Part shown: positions 38,703-50,175 of the stretch, one piece after another | How positions within the stretch are numbered: position 1 is the stretch's first letter | Layout: every line of letters starts with the position of its first letter | DNA from: Rotaria macrura | Lineage: Eukaryota; Rotifera; Eurotatoria; Philodinida; Philodinidae | Assembly (NCBI GenBank): GCA_900239685.1 | Contig: OENT01000810.1 | Coordinates: 1 to 64,000 of the forward strand | DNA length: 64,000 nucleotides | Reading direction: 5' to 3' | Made by a program: the position numbers and the translations under genes | Notes under the pieces: model-generated | Databases searched by the model: none | Seen by the model: the letters and a program-made list of their open reading frames with translations, nothing else | What the model was told of the DNA's origin: nothing

Positions 38703-40490
38703 TTAAAGACCAGGAATTTGTCTATTTCTTAATGCTTCGAAAAATAAATAATGGTCACGACGAACTTGTGCACCATAAATCTAAAGAGTAATGATGAAAT
38801 CATTATTCAAATATAATTAATATTACCATTCCGAATTCGATCATATCTTGGATAAATTCATTATCTCGTCTATCGATAGCATTCCGAATTGTTTGTTCTG
38901 TATCTCGGGGAATGATGGAGAATGGTAAGCATGCTATATCTTTCGGAGTATTGATACAATCAGAATCAGCTACACAATGGACTTTTGCTTTCAGGAGAAA
39001 AAAAGAGAGAGAACAGAAACCTCGTAAACGATTAGATTTTTAACAGCATAATATGCTATTCATAGAATATTTTACCCATTGCTCGTCCTAAATGTTGCAC
39101 TACATCTATCACATCATCATAATCATTGATGTCCGACCAATCGAGATCTATGTTGTGCGCTGTCATTTCACCAATTATGTATGATATTGAATTGAACGTT
39201 GTGTAGCCTAACCATCGAGGGGTTGATGCTTGCATAGCATATGAACATAAGACAGTTCTTAATCCATCATGTTGAAAATACTTTTGACAATTTTCATTGG
39301 TCACCACATATGAAATAGTAGATTTCTGCACCGATTTCATATACAAAATGATATCATTTTCTAATGCTTCGGTTTGTCCTTGAATCAAAAATAAATAGTA
39401 AATCTTTTCCATTGAACCAATATCAGATGATAAACATTGAACAATATCTTTGATATTATATGCGAATTCTTTATGATTGAAAGTTCGATCAAAATATTTT
39501 TTATTATCGGGTATTGTTTCTAAATATTGTTGAAATGATTTAATTAATTGTTCATAGGAACTATGATCAACTGTAAGAATAGATTTTGAACGAATAAATT
39601 TTCGATCATAATTTTTAATGGTCGTGATCTTATTTAAAAGTTCTACATGTGATATGATACGTGTTTGATTTAATAAATGATTAATTTTTCCTGTCGTAGT
39701 TTTTAATGTTAATGCAAAATGATCTTTCGATTGTCGACAAAATAAATAGATTTGCTTTACATATTCTTCAATACCAACATGTAAAATTTGTTGAATATTA
39801 CGATCAGTAAATCCTTTTTCATAGCACAATAAATAAATCGATGCACACAAACGTTTTACATCCCATGTAAATGGACCAATGTAACTTTCAACGAAATTCT
39901 TAGCATCAAAATTTAGAATACCATTATTATCTACATAGGTACTAAAATTTCCAGCATGTAAATCACCCTTGAAGAAACAATCTTACATATATTTGTTGTT
40001 TCATTATTTTTCTTTTTCTAGACATACTTACATGAATAAATATTTGTCCTGCTATTGGATTTTTTAATAAATACTGATCATTATCGATTTTTAAATCTTC
40101 GTAAAAAATTATTGAGGAATCACGATAAAAATTAAATGGTGAAACAGCCACTTTACTAAATCGAGAACGAACTGCACGTACATTTTCATTTATTCCATCT
40201 TTAAAAAACTTGAGCAATGTATGTATTATAAATTTAGAACGTTCTTCATCAGTTTCAGATTGAATACGATAAATTGCTTTTTGTGATGCATTTATTTTGT
40301 ATGATAAATGATTGATATGTGATTGAGTACTCATGTCTCGAATTTTACAGCCAAACACACGTACAATTTGATGAATGATTTGTTTTCCTATTTTTTTGAT
40401 GTTTTTCAAGAAATAATTTTCAAAATATAGAAAATTTCCTTTTCCAATAGGCAACGATTTCTTTTGTTCTTTTTCAATTTTCACAGTAAC
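38703..40490 (-). CDS. DUF2252 family protein (kinase-like fold)
   Basis: Exons are 40490 (or 40334)-40032, 39967-39076, 38987-38827 and 38780-38703. From MSTQ at 40334 the product is 477 residues. DUF2252 proteins, common in bacteria and patchy in eukaryotes, carry a phosphotransferase-like core of unknown substrate. Seen here: the family motif VAVSPFNFYRD (about 64-71), the catalytic-loop-like HGDLHAGNF (101-109), then LNFDAKNFVE in the metal-binding position and GPFTWDVKRLCASIY. The segment starts with an acceptor (AAAG at 40491) and stays open for 50 codons before MSTQ, so an unfound upstream exon may add an N-terminus. C-terminal helices end YLFFEALRNRQIPGL. It has ordinary host-like introns and base composition. 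A transfer origin is plausible but cannot be decided here. Confidence 0.75.
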
Positions 40491-41290
40491 TTTAAATCAA
40501 AGAAGAATGAAGTTTAAAAAAAAATCATGAAAATACAAAATTATAATTGCAAGTATCGATGACTGAGAATAGTCAAAAGAATTATTTGTATAATTCCTGA
40601 GGGGAAATGAAACGTAAAGCACGATATAGCTATTATTGTTAATCAGAAAAGTATGACTTTGTTCATTCTATTTTGGAAAAGTATGTTTTTTTTTTCACAA
40701 GTCTTTAACATAATCATCTCAAGAGATGCATCAAACACGTAATGCATGTTTATGACAATGAATCATTCTATTGAGATAGAGTTTGATGATCGTTATGGTT
40801 CTCGCTAGGTGTTAGTAGACCATTTCATTTCTTTTTCATTGAGTATTTAATGAGATTATATTATTTGAGACATTGATTTTCAAGGTTAAAATATGTTCGA
40901 ACGATATCTCAATTGACAAGCAGCAATTCCTTCGAAACACTGAACTACATTCGAATTCATATTGAATCGATTGATTATATTTATTATGAAGATAAAAGCT
41001 TTAACATCATGATGTGTCATTAGACCTTTCATTTTGAATTATAATCATTGTACTGTAAGAGCAGTAGATTCCATAAGATGATGAACATTACATAATCAAC
41101 AAATGATACTCAAACATAGATTAAACATTAGCATATTCTTTTGTATTTGATTTTTCTTGTCTTGACAAAAAAAAATATTTATTCTTTTGAATATTACTAG
41201 AATTCAAATTTCTATTTCATGGTTCAGAATCGCTCTCGTCTTTGACAAGACTGTCAACAAAAGTCCATGTGAAACACATAGGAGTTGAAT
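40491..41290. other. Intergenic, upstream of the DUF2252 gene
   Basis: No clear exon identified, although a first exon of the neighbouring minus-strand gene may hide here. Confidence 0.35.
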
Positions 41291-41319
41291 CTGATTAAAA
41301 ATCGATTGAAATTGATTAC

Positions 41320-41530
41320 TCAGGTTAAAAACGACAGCACCATAATCGACATAAAACGGTGCTGAAACGTCGCAAAATCTTGCCGTAATCCGTCATACCA
41401 GGACAGTGAGGCAAATAGTGTGTAAAATGGTATGACGAATTACAGCGGAAATTAATGTCGTTATTCACCGGTTTATAGCCGTTTCCAACAGTCGACATGA
41501 TCCTCCTCGGTATGACTGATTTTAATAAAT
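41320..41530. mobile_element. Inverted-repeat element (MITE-like)
   Basis: The core is a perfect 10-bp inverted pair, CGTCATACCA (41391-41400) and TGGTATGACG (41428-41437), and similarity of the arms extends outward (TTGCCGTAATC against the complement of GAATTACAGCGGAA). A nested hairpin CAGCACC/GGTGCTG lies at 41335-41363. The flanks contain repeated ATCGATT-type motifs. No coding capacity. Confidence 0.5.
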
Positions 41531-41734
41531 TTTTAATCGATTAAAGTTGTATGATTGTAATCAATTTTTAATTGATCGAGAATCGATTATAATCGATGCA
41601 ACAATTCCAATACAATACTCAACGGCAAAAACAAAGGTCATTTTATTTCTATCTCGTTCCAATCAATTAGAAAGAAATTAGGGATATATTGAAACAAATT
41701 CTAATGATTTCAGAATAAATAACAGGGACAAGCA

Positions 41735-42304
41735 TTTTTCTGAGCCCGCAATTGGAAACATTTGAGCCCAGTGAAATTCATTCGGGTTCAAAAAAAAATG
41801 TTTTGCATCTGTTGAATTCGAAGTATGAAATGAGCCCGATGGTTCATTGTTTTGAGTTTGCTATAGTTTATTAAGTTTGAAAAAAAATAACATAAGTTTA
41901 TATAACAGAAAACAAAAAAAGCACATACAGGATATTTTCTGTACTTTGAACATCGATATGTGACTTTCTTTCCAGCTTCAATTTGTTCTGTACGTTGTAT
42001 AGATACAACATTTTGTATAATATAGGATTGAAGTTCATTTTCACTGAAAAATTCGTCGACAAAATTCCACGTTCGTTTGACCATGGTGAAATGTTTAAGA
42101 AATTCAATAACAAATGAGAAAGAAATTCGAAAAGTACTGAATGCACGAATTGCGCATGACGATAATCTAGTGTATTGGTGAAATTTATCGTGCAAGTGGC
42201 CTCTACACAATGTCTTACGATCGGGCTCAACAGATATAAAACATTTCTTTGAGCTCGAGTGAATTTCACTGGGCTCAAATGTTTCTAATTGCTGGCTCAA
42301 AAAA
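41735..42304. mobile_element. Short MULE-like element with ~80 bp terminal inverted repeats
   Basis: The left end (from TTTTTCTGAGCCCGC) and the right end read in reverse (TTTTTTGAGCCAGC) stay alignable for about 80 bp, sharing the exact block ACATTTGAGCCCAGTGAAA and later ATGTTTT..ATCTGTTGA. The element is about 570 bp and holds one minus-strand frame with a zinc-finger-like domain. It looks like a deletion derivative of a larger transposon. No target-site duplication could be fixed. Confidence 0.75.
41932..42085 (-). CDS. Zinc-finger-like fragment of a MULE-type transposase
   Basis: Starting at MVKRTWNFVDEF, the frame reads about 50 meaningful residues: FFSENELQSYIIQN, then GKKVTYRCSKYRKYPVC. 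The Y-x-C...C spacing and the 'W-F-VDEF---EL--YI' start match the WRKY/GCM-like N-terminal fingers of some MULE transposases. The frame also extends upstream through the inverted repeat, probably not translated. The catalytic domain is missing. Confidence 0.45.
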
Positions 42305-43059
42305 TAATTTATCCATTGTGTTCGGTTTCAGGAAAATATATTCTACACAATTAATCAACATTCAGGAAACCGTATTATAATACAATTTTTTCCCGGAGGC
42401 CCATCATTCTCTCTTACATGGAAAGCAAACTGCCGCCATATTTTTTTAAAAGAGACAAACCATGACAAGAAAGCAGCCCTATAAGAATGAAAACAAATGT
42501 TTTCATATCGTACTTCAGTAGACACTGCAAAAACAAACCCATTCTATCGATGGCTTGTCGACAAACTTAAACAGATTCTAACTAAATTTATTAAACAAAA
42601 CTAAAAACAATCATTTCGAACAGTCAAAAACAAATTATCTCAATATTCATGTTCAATAGATGGAAAAATGAAATGTAATAATTGATTTTCCAAAATTGAA
42701 CTTTCAGTGTTGTTTTTTAATTAAAAAGAATGCAAAACGAAAAAGAAGCACTGATTTAGTTTCAAGAAAGATTCATCTTATAGTGCAGGATTATGAAGGA
42801 TCTAAACAGAAAGTAGTGTTAAGATGTTTTAGTTGTTCTTTCTTTTTAAGGGGTTAGAATTTCGAGATATTGAATTGTTGCGTCTCAAATTGAAAGTCGG
42901 TCATGCAGATTCTAAGAGCGTGTTTTATTTTCATAAAAAGGTAATGTCAATATTGAACGTTCCATCATTCTCTGACTTGTATGAGACGTGAAGAGGTAGT
43001 CACATCCTCTTTTTGAATATTAAACCGATTACTAGTGATGTAAGATCATCTACATATGC
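42305..43059. other. Intergenic, no gene seen
   Basis: AT-rich, nothing supportable on either strand. Confidence 0.4.
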
Positions 43060-43443
43060 CAGTTACTACCCCCATCTCTGGTATATGTTACGTTGTCTAT
43101 TCTGTGTATAGTATCTGTAACATTACTAACTGATTGGACATAGTATTGACCAGGAACCTAAATAGCAAACGATGTATTCATTGTTTCATTTAAAATAGAC
43201 TGACATGCATAGTGTTTGTTATTAAATTGTTCATCAGTATATGTGAAATCACTACTATCAGTATAATAAAAATGCTTGACTTTCTTTTATTTTCAAATTT
43301 ATCTTTGTTAGTACTTCATATGCTTGAGATATTTTTATGTAAGCAAAGTCCATCATTATGTAATATCTGAAATTAGAGAAACTTTCAAAATATTTGAAAT
43401 TTTCAATGTTTCGCACTACTATGTACCTAAGCAGAGCTAACAT
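43060..43443 (-). pseudogene. Degenerate or multi-exon coding remnant, unrecognised
   Basis: The minus strand here has clear codon-like content: first MMDFAYIKISQAYEVLTKIN, then after a frame change TDEQFNNKHYACQSILNE, then past an in-frame stop VPGQYYVQSVSNVTDT and IDNVTYTRDGGSNWHM. The TAG before VPGQ doubles as a good acceptor (GCTATTTAG), and GTAGATG after HM is a good donor, so part of the disruption could be introns. The start side is flanked by a MITE at 43523-43698. NxT/S sites suggest an extracellular domain. I do not recognise the family and cannot tell a dying gene from a small-exon gene. Confidence 0.35.
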
Positions 43444-43522
43444 TTAGAAAACCGCGTTTAAATATTCAATCGGGAACCGCAATTGTGAATCACTAACGCT
43501 CATTAAGAGAACATAAGGAATG

Positions 43523-43698
43523 TTTTTTAGTAAGCTGAATTTTCACTTTCAGAACATGAAAACGAATTCAAACTCTGATTCTAAGTATTTAAACGCATTA
43601 CATTTTAAATTCTCGAATAATCGTACGTTGTAACACTCAGCATTCGACACTTGGAATCCGTTTATACGCTCTGAAAGTGAAAATTCTGCGTAAAAAAT
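43523..43698. mobile_element. MITE with ~30 bp inverted ends
   Basis: The left end TTTTTTAGTAAGCTGAATTT and the right end in reverse TTTTTTACGCAGAATTT both lead into the shared block AATTTTCACTTTCAGA. The element is about 176 bp with no coding frame. Confidence 0.65.
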
Positions 43699-44750
43699 AG
43701 AAATCTAAATAGAACTCGGATTATATTTGCTGAGAAATCCTTGAATTCTAATCCATTATTGATCCCTATCAATTCAAATTAATCGAAAATAATCATAACT
43801 TCTCGATTTTCATCGATTATTTATGTGTGAAATCATTTAAAATCGTGCAGGTACTGATTTTTAGTTTAAATGTTTTTGTATGGAATAGTGATAATATCAA
43901 GACCAAGAACTTCATAGCACATGTCCTTTTAAACTAGATAGCATTAATCAACAAAATTTTGAACTTCAATGAAAAGTATCATTGAAAGATTTTTCTATGT
44001 TGACTCGGAAAAAAGTGAGTGAGAATAATCGACCTCGTGCAATTATTTACTTAATTGTTTAACGGCAAATCTACGTATTCGAAATTAATTGTTTAATTTA
44101 TTGTAAGCAATTCAAATTACTCGTGATAAACAAAGTATTACCAACTATTGTTCAAAGAGAAGATTCATGTCATTGTTTTCAATAGAAAAAAAGAAATCAT
44201 TCATTGTTTCTTGTTATAGATATATTATCTCAAGTAATGAATTCTCATTATGAATAGGTACGTTATTTGTTATCTTGTAATACTTAAGCCTACGGTTATA
44301 TATTTATTACGATTACGATTAAATCACAGTTTTGAAAAGTACAAAATATGAATGAGAGAAAAAGAAGCATAGATCAAATGCTAATAAAACTTAGTTGAAC
44401 ATTAGCGATAGATAATATCGGTTAGTTGTCATACAATCGATCGAAGTTTACAACCATAATAAAAGTAAACGTGTCACACAAATGAGTCAACAGAAATTTG
44501 AAGATGTTTTTTTTTCGTGTGGTCGTATAGTGTACAATCTTCTACTGCTCGTCATATTCATTCTTTTAACTTGCCGTGTATATAAAGAAAGGATTATCTA
44601 GACATGTCGACATTCATATGTGATAAAATGTTATCTTATTTGTCTATTTCTTCATAGGTATTAAAATTGATAAGAATTGACAATTTTTTATCTTCATTCG
44701 TGTTATTCTTATGTGCATGTTACAAAAAGGATACATTTTTATAAGTTTTC
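43699..44750. other. Intergenic, upstream of the first nucleoside hydrolase
   Basis: No exon seen. The sequence just before the ATG (TTTTC-ATG) is shared with the second hydrolase copy. Confidence 0.4.
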
Positions 44751-45813
44751 ATGACTGAAATAAGAAAAACGCCTGTTTGGCTTGATTGTGATCCTGGACA
44801 TGATGATGCTCTTGCCATTATCTTAGCTGCATATCATCCAGCGCTTGAACTGATTGGTATTTCGACTGTCGTCGGAAATCAAACACTTGATCGAACAACG
44901 CAAAATGCATATAAAGTCGCACATTTAGCCGGTCTTCCAAGTCATATTCCTATAATACGTGGTTGTGAAGAAGCACTTTGCCGATCTGTTGTTACGTGTC
45001 CAGAAATTCATGGACAAACCGGTTTAGATGGAGCTGAAGTTCCTGAACATCCTGAATATGAAACATTAGGAAAACAACAAGATGAAAATTACCTATGGAA
45101 TATATATCGAAAGATTACTGATGTTGGCAGACCGGTCACATTGATTGCAACCGGTCAATTGACTAATATTGCTCTACTATTGAAAGTTTTTCCTAAGGTA
45201 TATTAGTATCAATCAACATATTTTTTTAAGTAATCATTTTCTTTTACAATAGATTACAAATTCTTTATCAGAAATTGTTCTCATGGGTGGTTGTATTGGT
45301 ATAGGAAATATTGTACCTGGTTCAGAATTTAATCTTATGAATGATCCTGATGCAGCTCATATCGTGTTTACATCACCTCATGTTCCACGTCTTGTTATGG
45401 TTCCACTTGAACTAACACATACTGTTTGTGTTACTCCGGATGTCAGTGAACGTCTACGTTCATTGGCCACGCCATTTGCTCTAATACTTGATCGTTTACT
45501 GCATTTTTTTACAGCAACTTATAAACAAGTATTTCAATTCGATTCACCACCACTACACGATCCATGTGCTGTCGCTTATGTAGCTAACAAAGATCTATTC
45601 GAAGAACAACTGATGCATGTAGACATCGAACGAACAAGTGAATATTGTCAAGGAAGAAGTGTTTGTGACATGTATAATATGTATGGAAAAGAAAAAAATT
45701 GTGTTGTTGTAATGAAAATTAAAGAAGTCGAAGGATTTTGGCGAATGATGTTAGACGCTATTCAATTGGCTGATAAGAAGAGTCCAGTTAATCAAACGAA
45801 ACAAATTCAATAA
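44751..45813 (+). CDS. Inosine-uridine-type nucleoside hydrolase, copy 1
   Basis: 335 residues in two exons, 44751-45197 and 45253-45813, with a 55 bp intron. The enzyme family splits nucleosides into base and ribose for salvage. The Ca-binding signature DCDPGHDDA sits at 12-20, a second motif GSEFNLMNDPDAA follows, and the late HDP motif gives H251-D252, matching the catalytic His and metal-binding Asp of protozoan enzymes. Length is normal and all key residues are present. Vertebrates lack this family; it is widespread in bacteria, protists and some invertebrates. The AATAAA overlaps the stop codon. It is paired with copy 2 about 17.8 kb downstream, same strand and same intron position. Confidence 0.92.
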
Positions 45814-48800
45814 AAATTTGTTATTTTTCTGGAATTTTTCATCACTTTTTCTCGAAATGAATCAAAATTCAAAAAAAAAATGATTCAGAATTAGTAGGGT
45901 CATTATTGAATTAATAAATTTGAAAATCTCTCTCGATGTTTCGTGGAAGGTTTGTATGAATTTGATGTTAACGTTGTATCGATATAAAATGTAGATGTGA
46001 CAAGAAGAAGATTTCTTCAACTTCAATAATCGAATCGATAGAAAGTTTGAAAATATCCAATTGATCAATATTCATCGTAGAGATAAATCTTTGACTAGTC
46101 TATACACAGGATATACACGCGACCAAGTGATAATCATAAATGAAATAGTAATTCGTCGAATTCAGATCTTTTTTTCTGATAAATATCTGGCTTCACCTAA
46201 ACAAGTCGCATTGGGATATAGTTTATGTATTTTTTGTTACATACACATTTGTGTTTCTGTTCATATGTGGGTCAAGTTCAGTTATAGAATGAAAGTGAAC
46301 TTTGTAGTATTGTATTCCACCCCACCAGAGATATTATATCAATGGCAGCTGCAACAACATTTCGCTTAGTATCTAATATCAAAAATATATTGCTCAATAT
46401 CTCTAGAAAATTCGCTATGAAATATAAAATTTTATTCTTAAACATGCTTCTTATTTCTGTAGAAAAACGCTGTGATTGATACGATTCACTTCGTTGATCT
46501 TTGTCTCCGATAGATTTCTATGCATTATGTAGTACAATTATATGAGAGACTTGCTGAGATTGGCCTAATTAGAGTTCGAAAGAAAAAGGTTACTCTTGAT
46601 GATCGATATGGAGCGAGTTAGAATTTTCAGCATGAAGATAAGCAAGAATAAAATAGATGTTTGACTTGAGATTCATAGATCATTAAAAAGTTAGAATTAT
46701 TTTTAATTAGTATTTTACTGCAGTGAGCCATTTTTTTTGTATCGTAATGAATGAAACAGCAGACATCGCTTCGTAAAGATTACGCTTTTGCATACTGTAC
46801 GTGAGCTTTGAGAAAAGGTTCAAGGTAGCAGATAAATCTAATGACTGATGATTTCATTTTGCTGAAAATTATCATCTACGGTATAGAAGTAAGTCTTACC
46901 TATAACAAATTCTTTCATGTATAAATACTAAAAATATATTTGAGAAGATCATTTACATTAAAAAGAAATAATACCAACAATTACGATGAGAGAAATTTAT
47001 GATAGTCAATTCTTTGCATTCAAGATTAAACATTCATATTGATGCATCTAAATGTGCACTCTAAGATTAAGAGTAAAATATTAAGACAGTCTCTCGAGAA
47101 AATCAAATGATACATAGATTTTCATCGATGATATCTCTAATCTACTCTCCATAGTAGAAGTGCGGCGCTGATAATTTTAATTCACGAAAGCATAGGCATC
47201 TATCGTCATCTCATCTCAATTTTTAAAAATTAACACATCCACGAGATGTCTTCTAATTTTTTCGCAGATTTATTTATCAAAGCAATTTATTAGAAGGTTG
47301 CTTTTCTTGTATACTAGACTAGTAGTTTTACAGTATCGATGAATATTTGTATTCCATTAGAATGCAATACAGAAGACCTCAAAAATACAATCAGATCACT
47401 TCTATATCAAGTCACATTCTTGACACAAAATGAAGACATTTTCTTTTTATCAACGTCATTCGTTTACATAATTCATTTAAACATGTATTCTGTATGCAAT
47501 ATCTTTTACGGAGATAAATAAGATTACATAGTACAGCAATTGAAAGGCCCAAAAAGAATTTACTGTTCATAAAGAATGTCTAGTCTTCTTGTCGGGTATT
47601 TCAACAAAGAAGCAAGTAACTGAGACTCAGGATGTAAAACCGATTCAACTCTTGAGTTCAAATCCAACAATAATTGAAACTTATGTTCAATTACTAGGCA
47701 ATTATCCGTTGCAGACAGATTGACGTGACTCATAAAAAGTATGAGAAGTTAAAAGAACATTGATTTTTATTATTCCTTTGATAAATTGTTAACTATGGCT
47801 GTGCAAGAGAATCATCACATAATATATCTACGTCGTTTGATATTAGATTTATTGGAAAATTTGTATTCAAAGTAGTAGAAACTGCAACGAAAAAATCATA
47901 GGTGTTGAAAACAAGCTTAGATTTTATTTAGTTACAAGAATAGAAAGAATGTTTTGCAGTTCATATGATCGATATATTAATAATTACATTTGCAAGAATA
48001 GCGGATAGTAGTGTCTTCACACAAAAGATATTCATAAATTCGGATGTAAATTTGCAATAAAACATAAGATGCGATCATACTTTTCTTGTAATTATGAATC
48101 GTAAATGTTAGTGAAATTGACACAGTTTCTACCCTTGTTTGTGAATAAATAACATTTCAGTCAATATTTTTATTCATCGACTAGTAGTTTTTGTTACACA
48201 AAAAGGAAAGATTTTGTTATTCAACACTTGTCATATTTCATTTCAAAAGATTGTCATTCATATCCAGATATCCTCATGCTTGTCAATAAACAAGCGATGG
48301 AAACTTGGAAAAATAATTCTGTAATTCAACAAGCATTAGCTAAGATATCATTTACACAGATGCAAGATTCGGAAATTCCCTGATGCAGAGTTTCAACTTC
48401 TGCTATTCATATGTGATGATGCCGTTAGAAACCAATTGAAAGATCGACTCACACACAGATAGTTACATGTGTTGATAGATAAAACTGACAAAACAGAACA
48501 TTTTCATGACAAGCGTACTATTTAATTCTTCATGAATAACTTAAATATTTATTAGACATCATGTTGTTTCTCAATAATCATACCAGTTTGTGCGTAACAA
48601 GCATACGTCTATAAAAGAGCCGTACAATTCTCTAGCCTACATTACAGTTCATTCATTTTTGATTGTGTTTAGAGACATTCTCGAGAAGGTTACGTCTGTA
48701 GTTAACTGCTTAGTTTTAATGAGGTTCTTCTATAATTGAGAGAGAAAGTAGCTTCATTTTTTAAACTATTTTAAGTTACTATCTTTATTTTCTCCACAAT

Positions 48801-49203
48801 ATCTTTTCGCTGGAAACTCGTCCTTATACCGTGAGGTTCACATCATCCTTCTAATTAAGTGCCATAATAGGAAAAACGAAATGACCAAATAAAGCAATTA
48901 TGACTGTTACATAGCCTAGCATCTATATTGAATTCTTCAGCAATATCCGAAATAGTTCAAGATGACGTTAAATACTTCATTGTGATGGCATACGCATAGC
49001 TCGAGATTAATAATAAGAGATTGATAAAATAATATTACCATTTTCAAAATCAAAACTTTTGAGAACCAAATCTACTCGCCATGAAAGAGGATAACAGAAA
49101 GAAAGACAATGAAATCTTCATTTCTTTTTAAATTCGTCTTCTCTGTAGATTTGCTCAATGATTTTTGAAAGTAAGTTCTAACAAGTAACGATCTTCTCTG
49201 CAC
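45814..49203. other. Intergenic, no gene seen
   Basis: About 3.4 kb with only short composition-driven frames. The receptor promoter must lie at the right end. Confidence 0.4.
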
Positions 49204-50175
49204 ATGTCGACTTTAAACACAACAACAACCGATCTATCAGCAGAAGCAGCGATTGCTGCCTATTATTCATTAGTGATGGTCGTTGTTGGTACATCACTGA
49301 ATACCCTTACATTTATTACTCTCTGTCGTTCAACGTTTAGAAACACAAAAACAAGACCCACACTTCACTACATGAGAACGATGGCCATCATTGATATTCT
49401 TATGTTATATGGATGGAATATAGATCATTATCTTTCAACAATGCATGGATTTACTCTTCAACAATTAAATATACCGTTTTGCAAATTTTTCTCCTTTCTC
49501 AATTACTTTGCAGCTCAATCATCAGCTTGGCTTCGTGTCTTTGTGTCTCTCGATCGATATTTATCATTGAGTCGTCTACAACGAACATGGTTTGGTCGAT
49601 CGAAGAATATTCTTATTGTCATTGGCGGCATTATTGGAGTTCTTTTTCTTCTTAACTTTCAATTTTTCATTACAGCTTGTTATTATCAAGCAGACGGAAC
49701 AGTATCAGTGTTTTCGTTGATATTTGAAATCTATCCAACATGGGATTACATGAATTTAGGTGTATATAACTGTGCACCGTTTATATTGATGGTTACATTT
49801 AATAGTGGTGTAATTTATCATTTAATTCGTCTTCGCTACACGACTAGTGTAAACAATTCTCGCATCCAACATCGGGCTATTTCAATAACATTGGTCATTA
49901 CAACATTTCTGTTTCTGATCATGACCATACCAGCAACTGTAGGTTTTGCATTCTTTTCTTCATCGAATGGGACTATTTTAGATTGTTTGGATGGTCTTCT
50001 GTACACGTATCATGTATTATCATTCCCATTGTATATGATTACATTTGATGAATTCCGAAAAGAATTCATTACAATGATTACCTGTGGCAGAAACAATCAA
50101 AGAGTTGGACCGATGACACAAACGGGCACGATGCAACAGACAGTAAATATTAGTAATGCTGCGTTCAATCCTTAA
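49204..50175 (+). CDS. Rhodopsin-like (class A) GPCR, copy 1
   Basis: 323 residues, intronless, seven hydrophobic helices. The extracellular N-terminus is short with an N-glycosylation site (NTT). TM1 carries GTSLNTLTF, with the conserved Asn. Cys93 before TM3 and a Cys in YNCAPF can form the usual disulfide. TM3 ends SLDRYLSL (D117-R118-Y119). TM7 has SFPLYMITFDEFRKEF in place of the classical NPxxY. The C-tail is polar with ISNAAFNP. Ligand unknown; such short single-exon receptors form expanded lineage-specific families, often chemosensory or peptide receptors. It is 98-99% identical to copy 2 beyond the first ~28 residues. AATAAA occurs about 215 bp after the stop. Confidence 0.9.
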   Translation: MSTLNTTTTDLSAEAAIAAYYSLVMVVVGTSLNTLTFITLCRSTFRNTKTRPTLHYMRTMAIIDILMLYGWNIDHYLSTMHGFTLQQLNIPFCKFFSFLNYFAAQSSAWLRVFVSLDRYLSLSRLQRTWFGRSKNILIVIGGIIGVLFLLNFQFFITACYYQADGTVSVFSLIFEIYPTWDYMNLGVYNCAPFILMVTFNSGVIYHLIRLRYTTSVNNSRIQHRAISITLVITTFLFLIMTIPATVGFAFFSSSNGTILDCLDGLLYTYHVLSFPLYMITFDEFRKEFITMITCGRNNQRVGPMTQTGTMQQTVNISNAAFNP

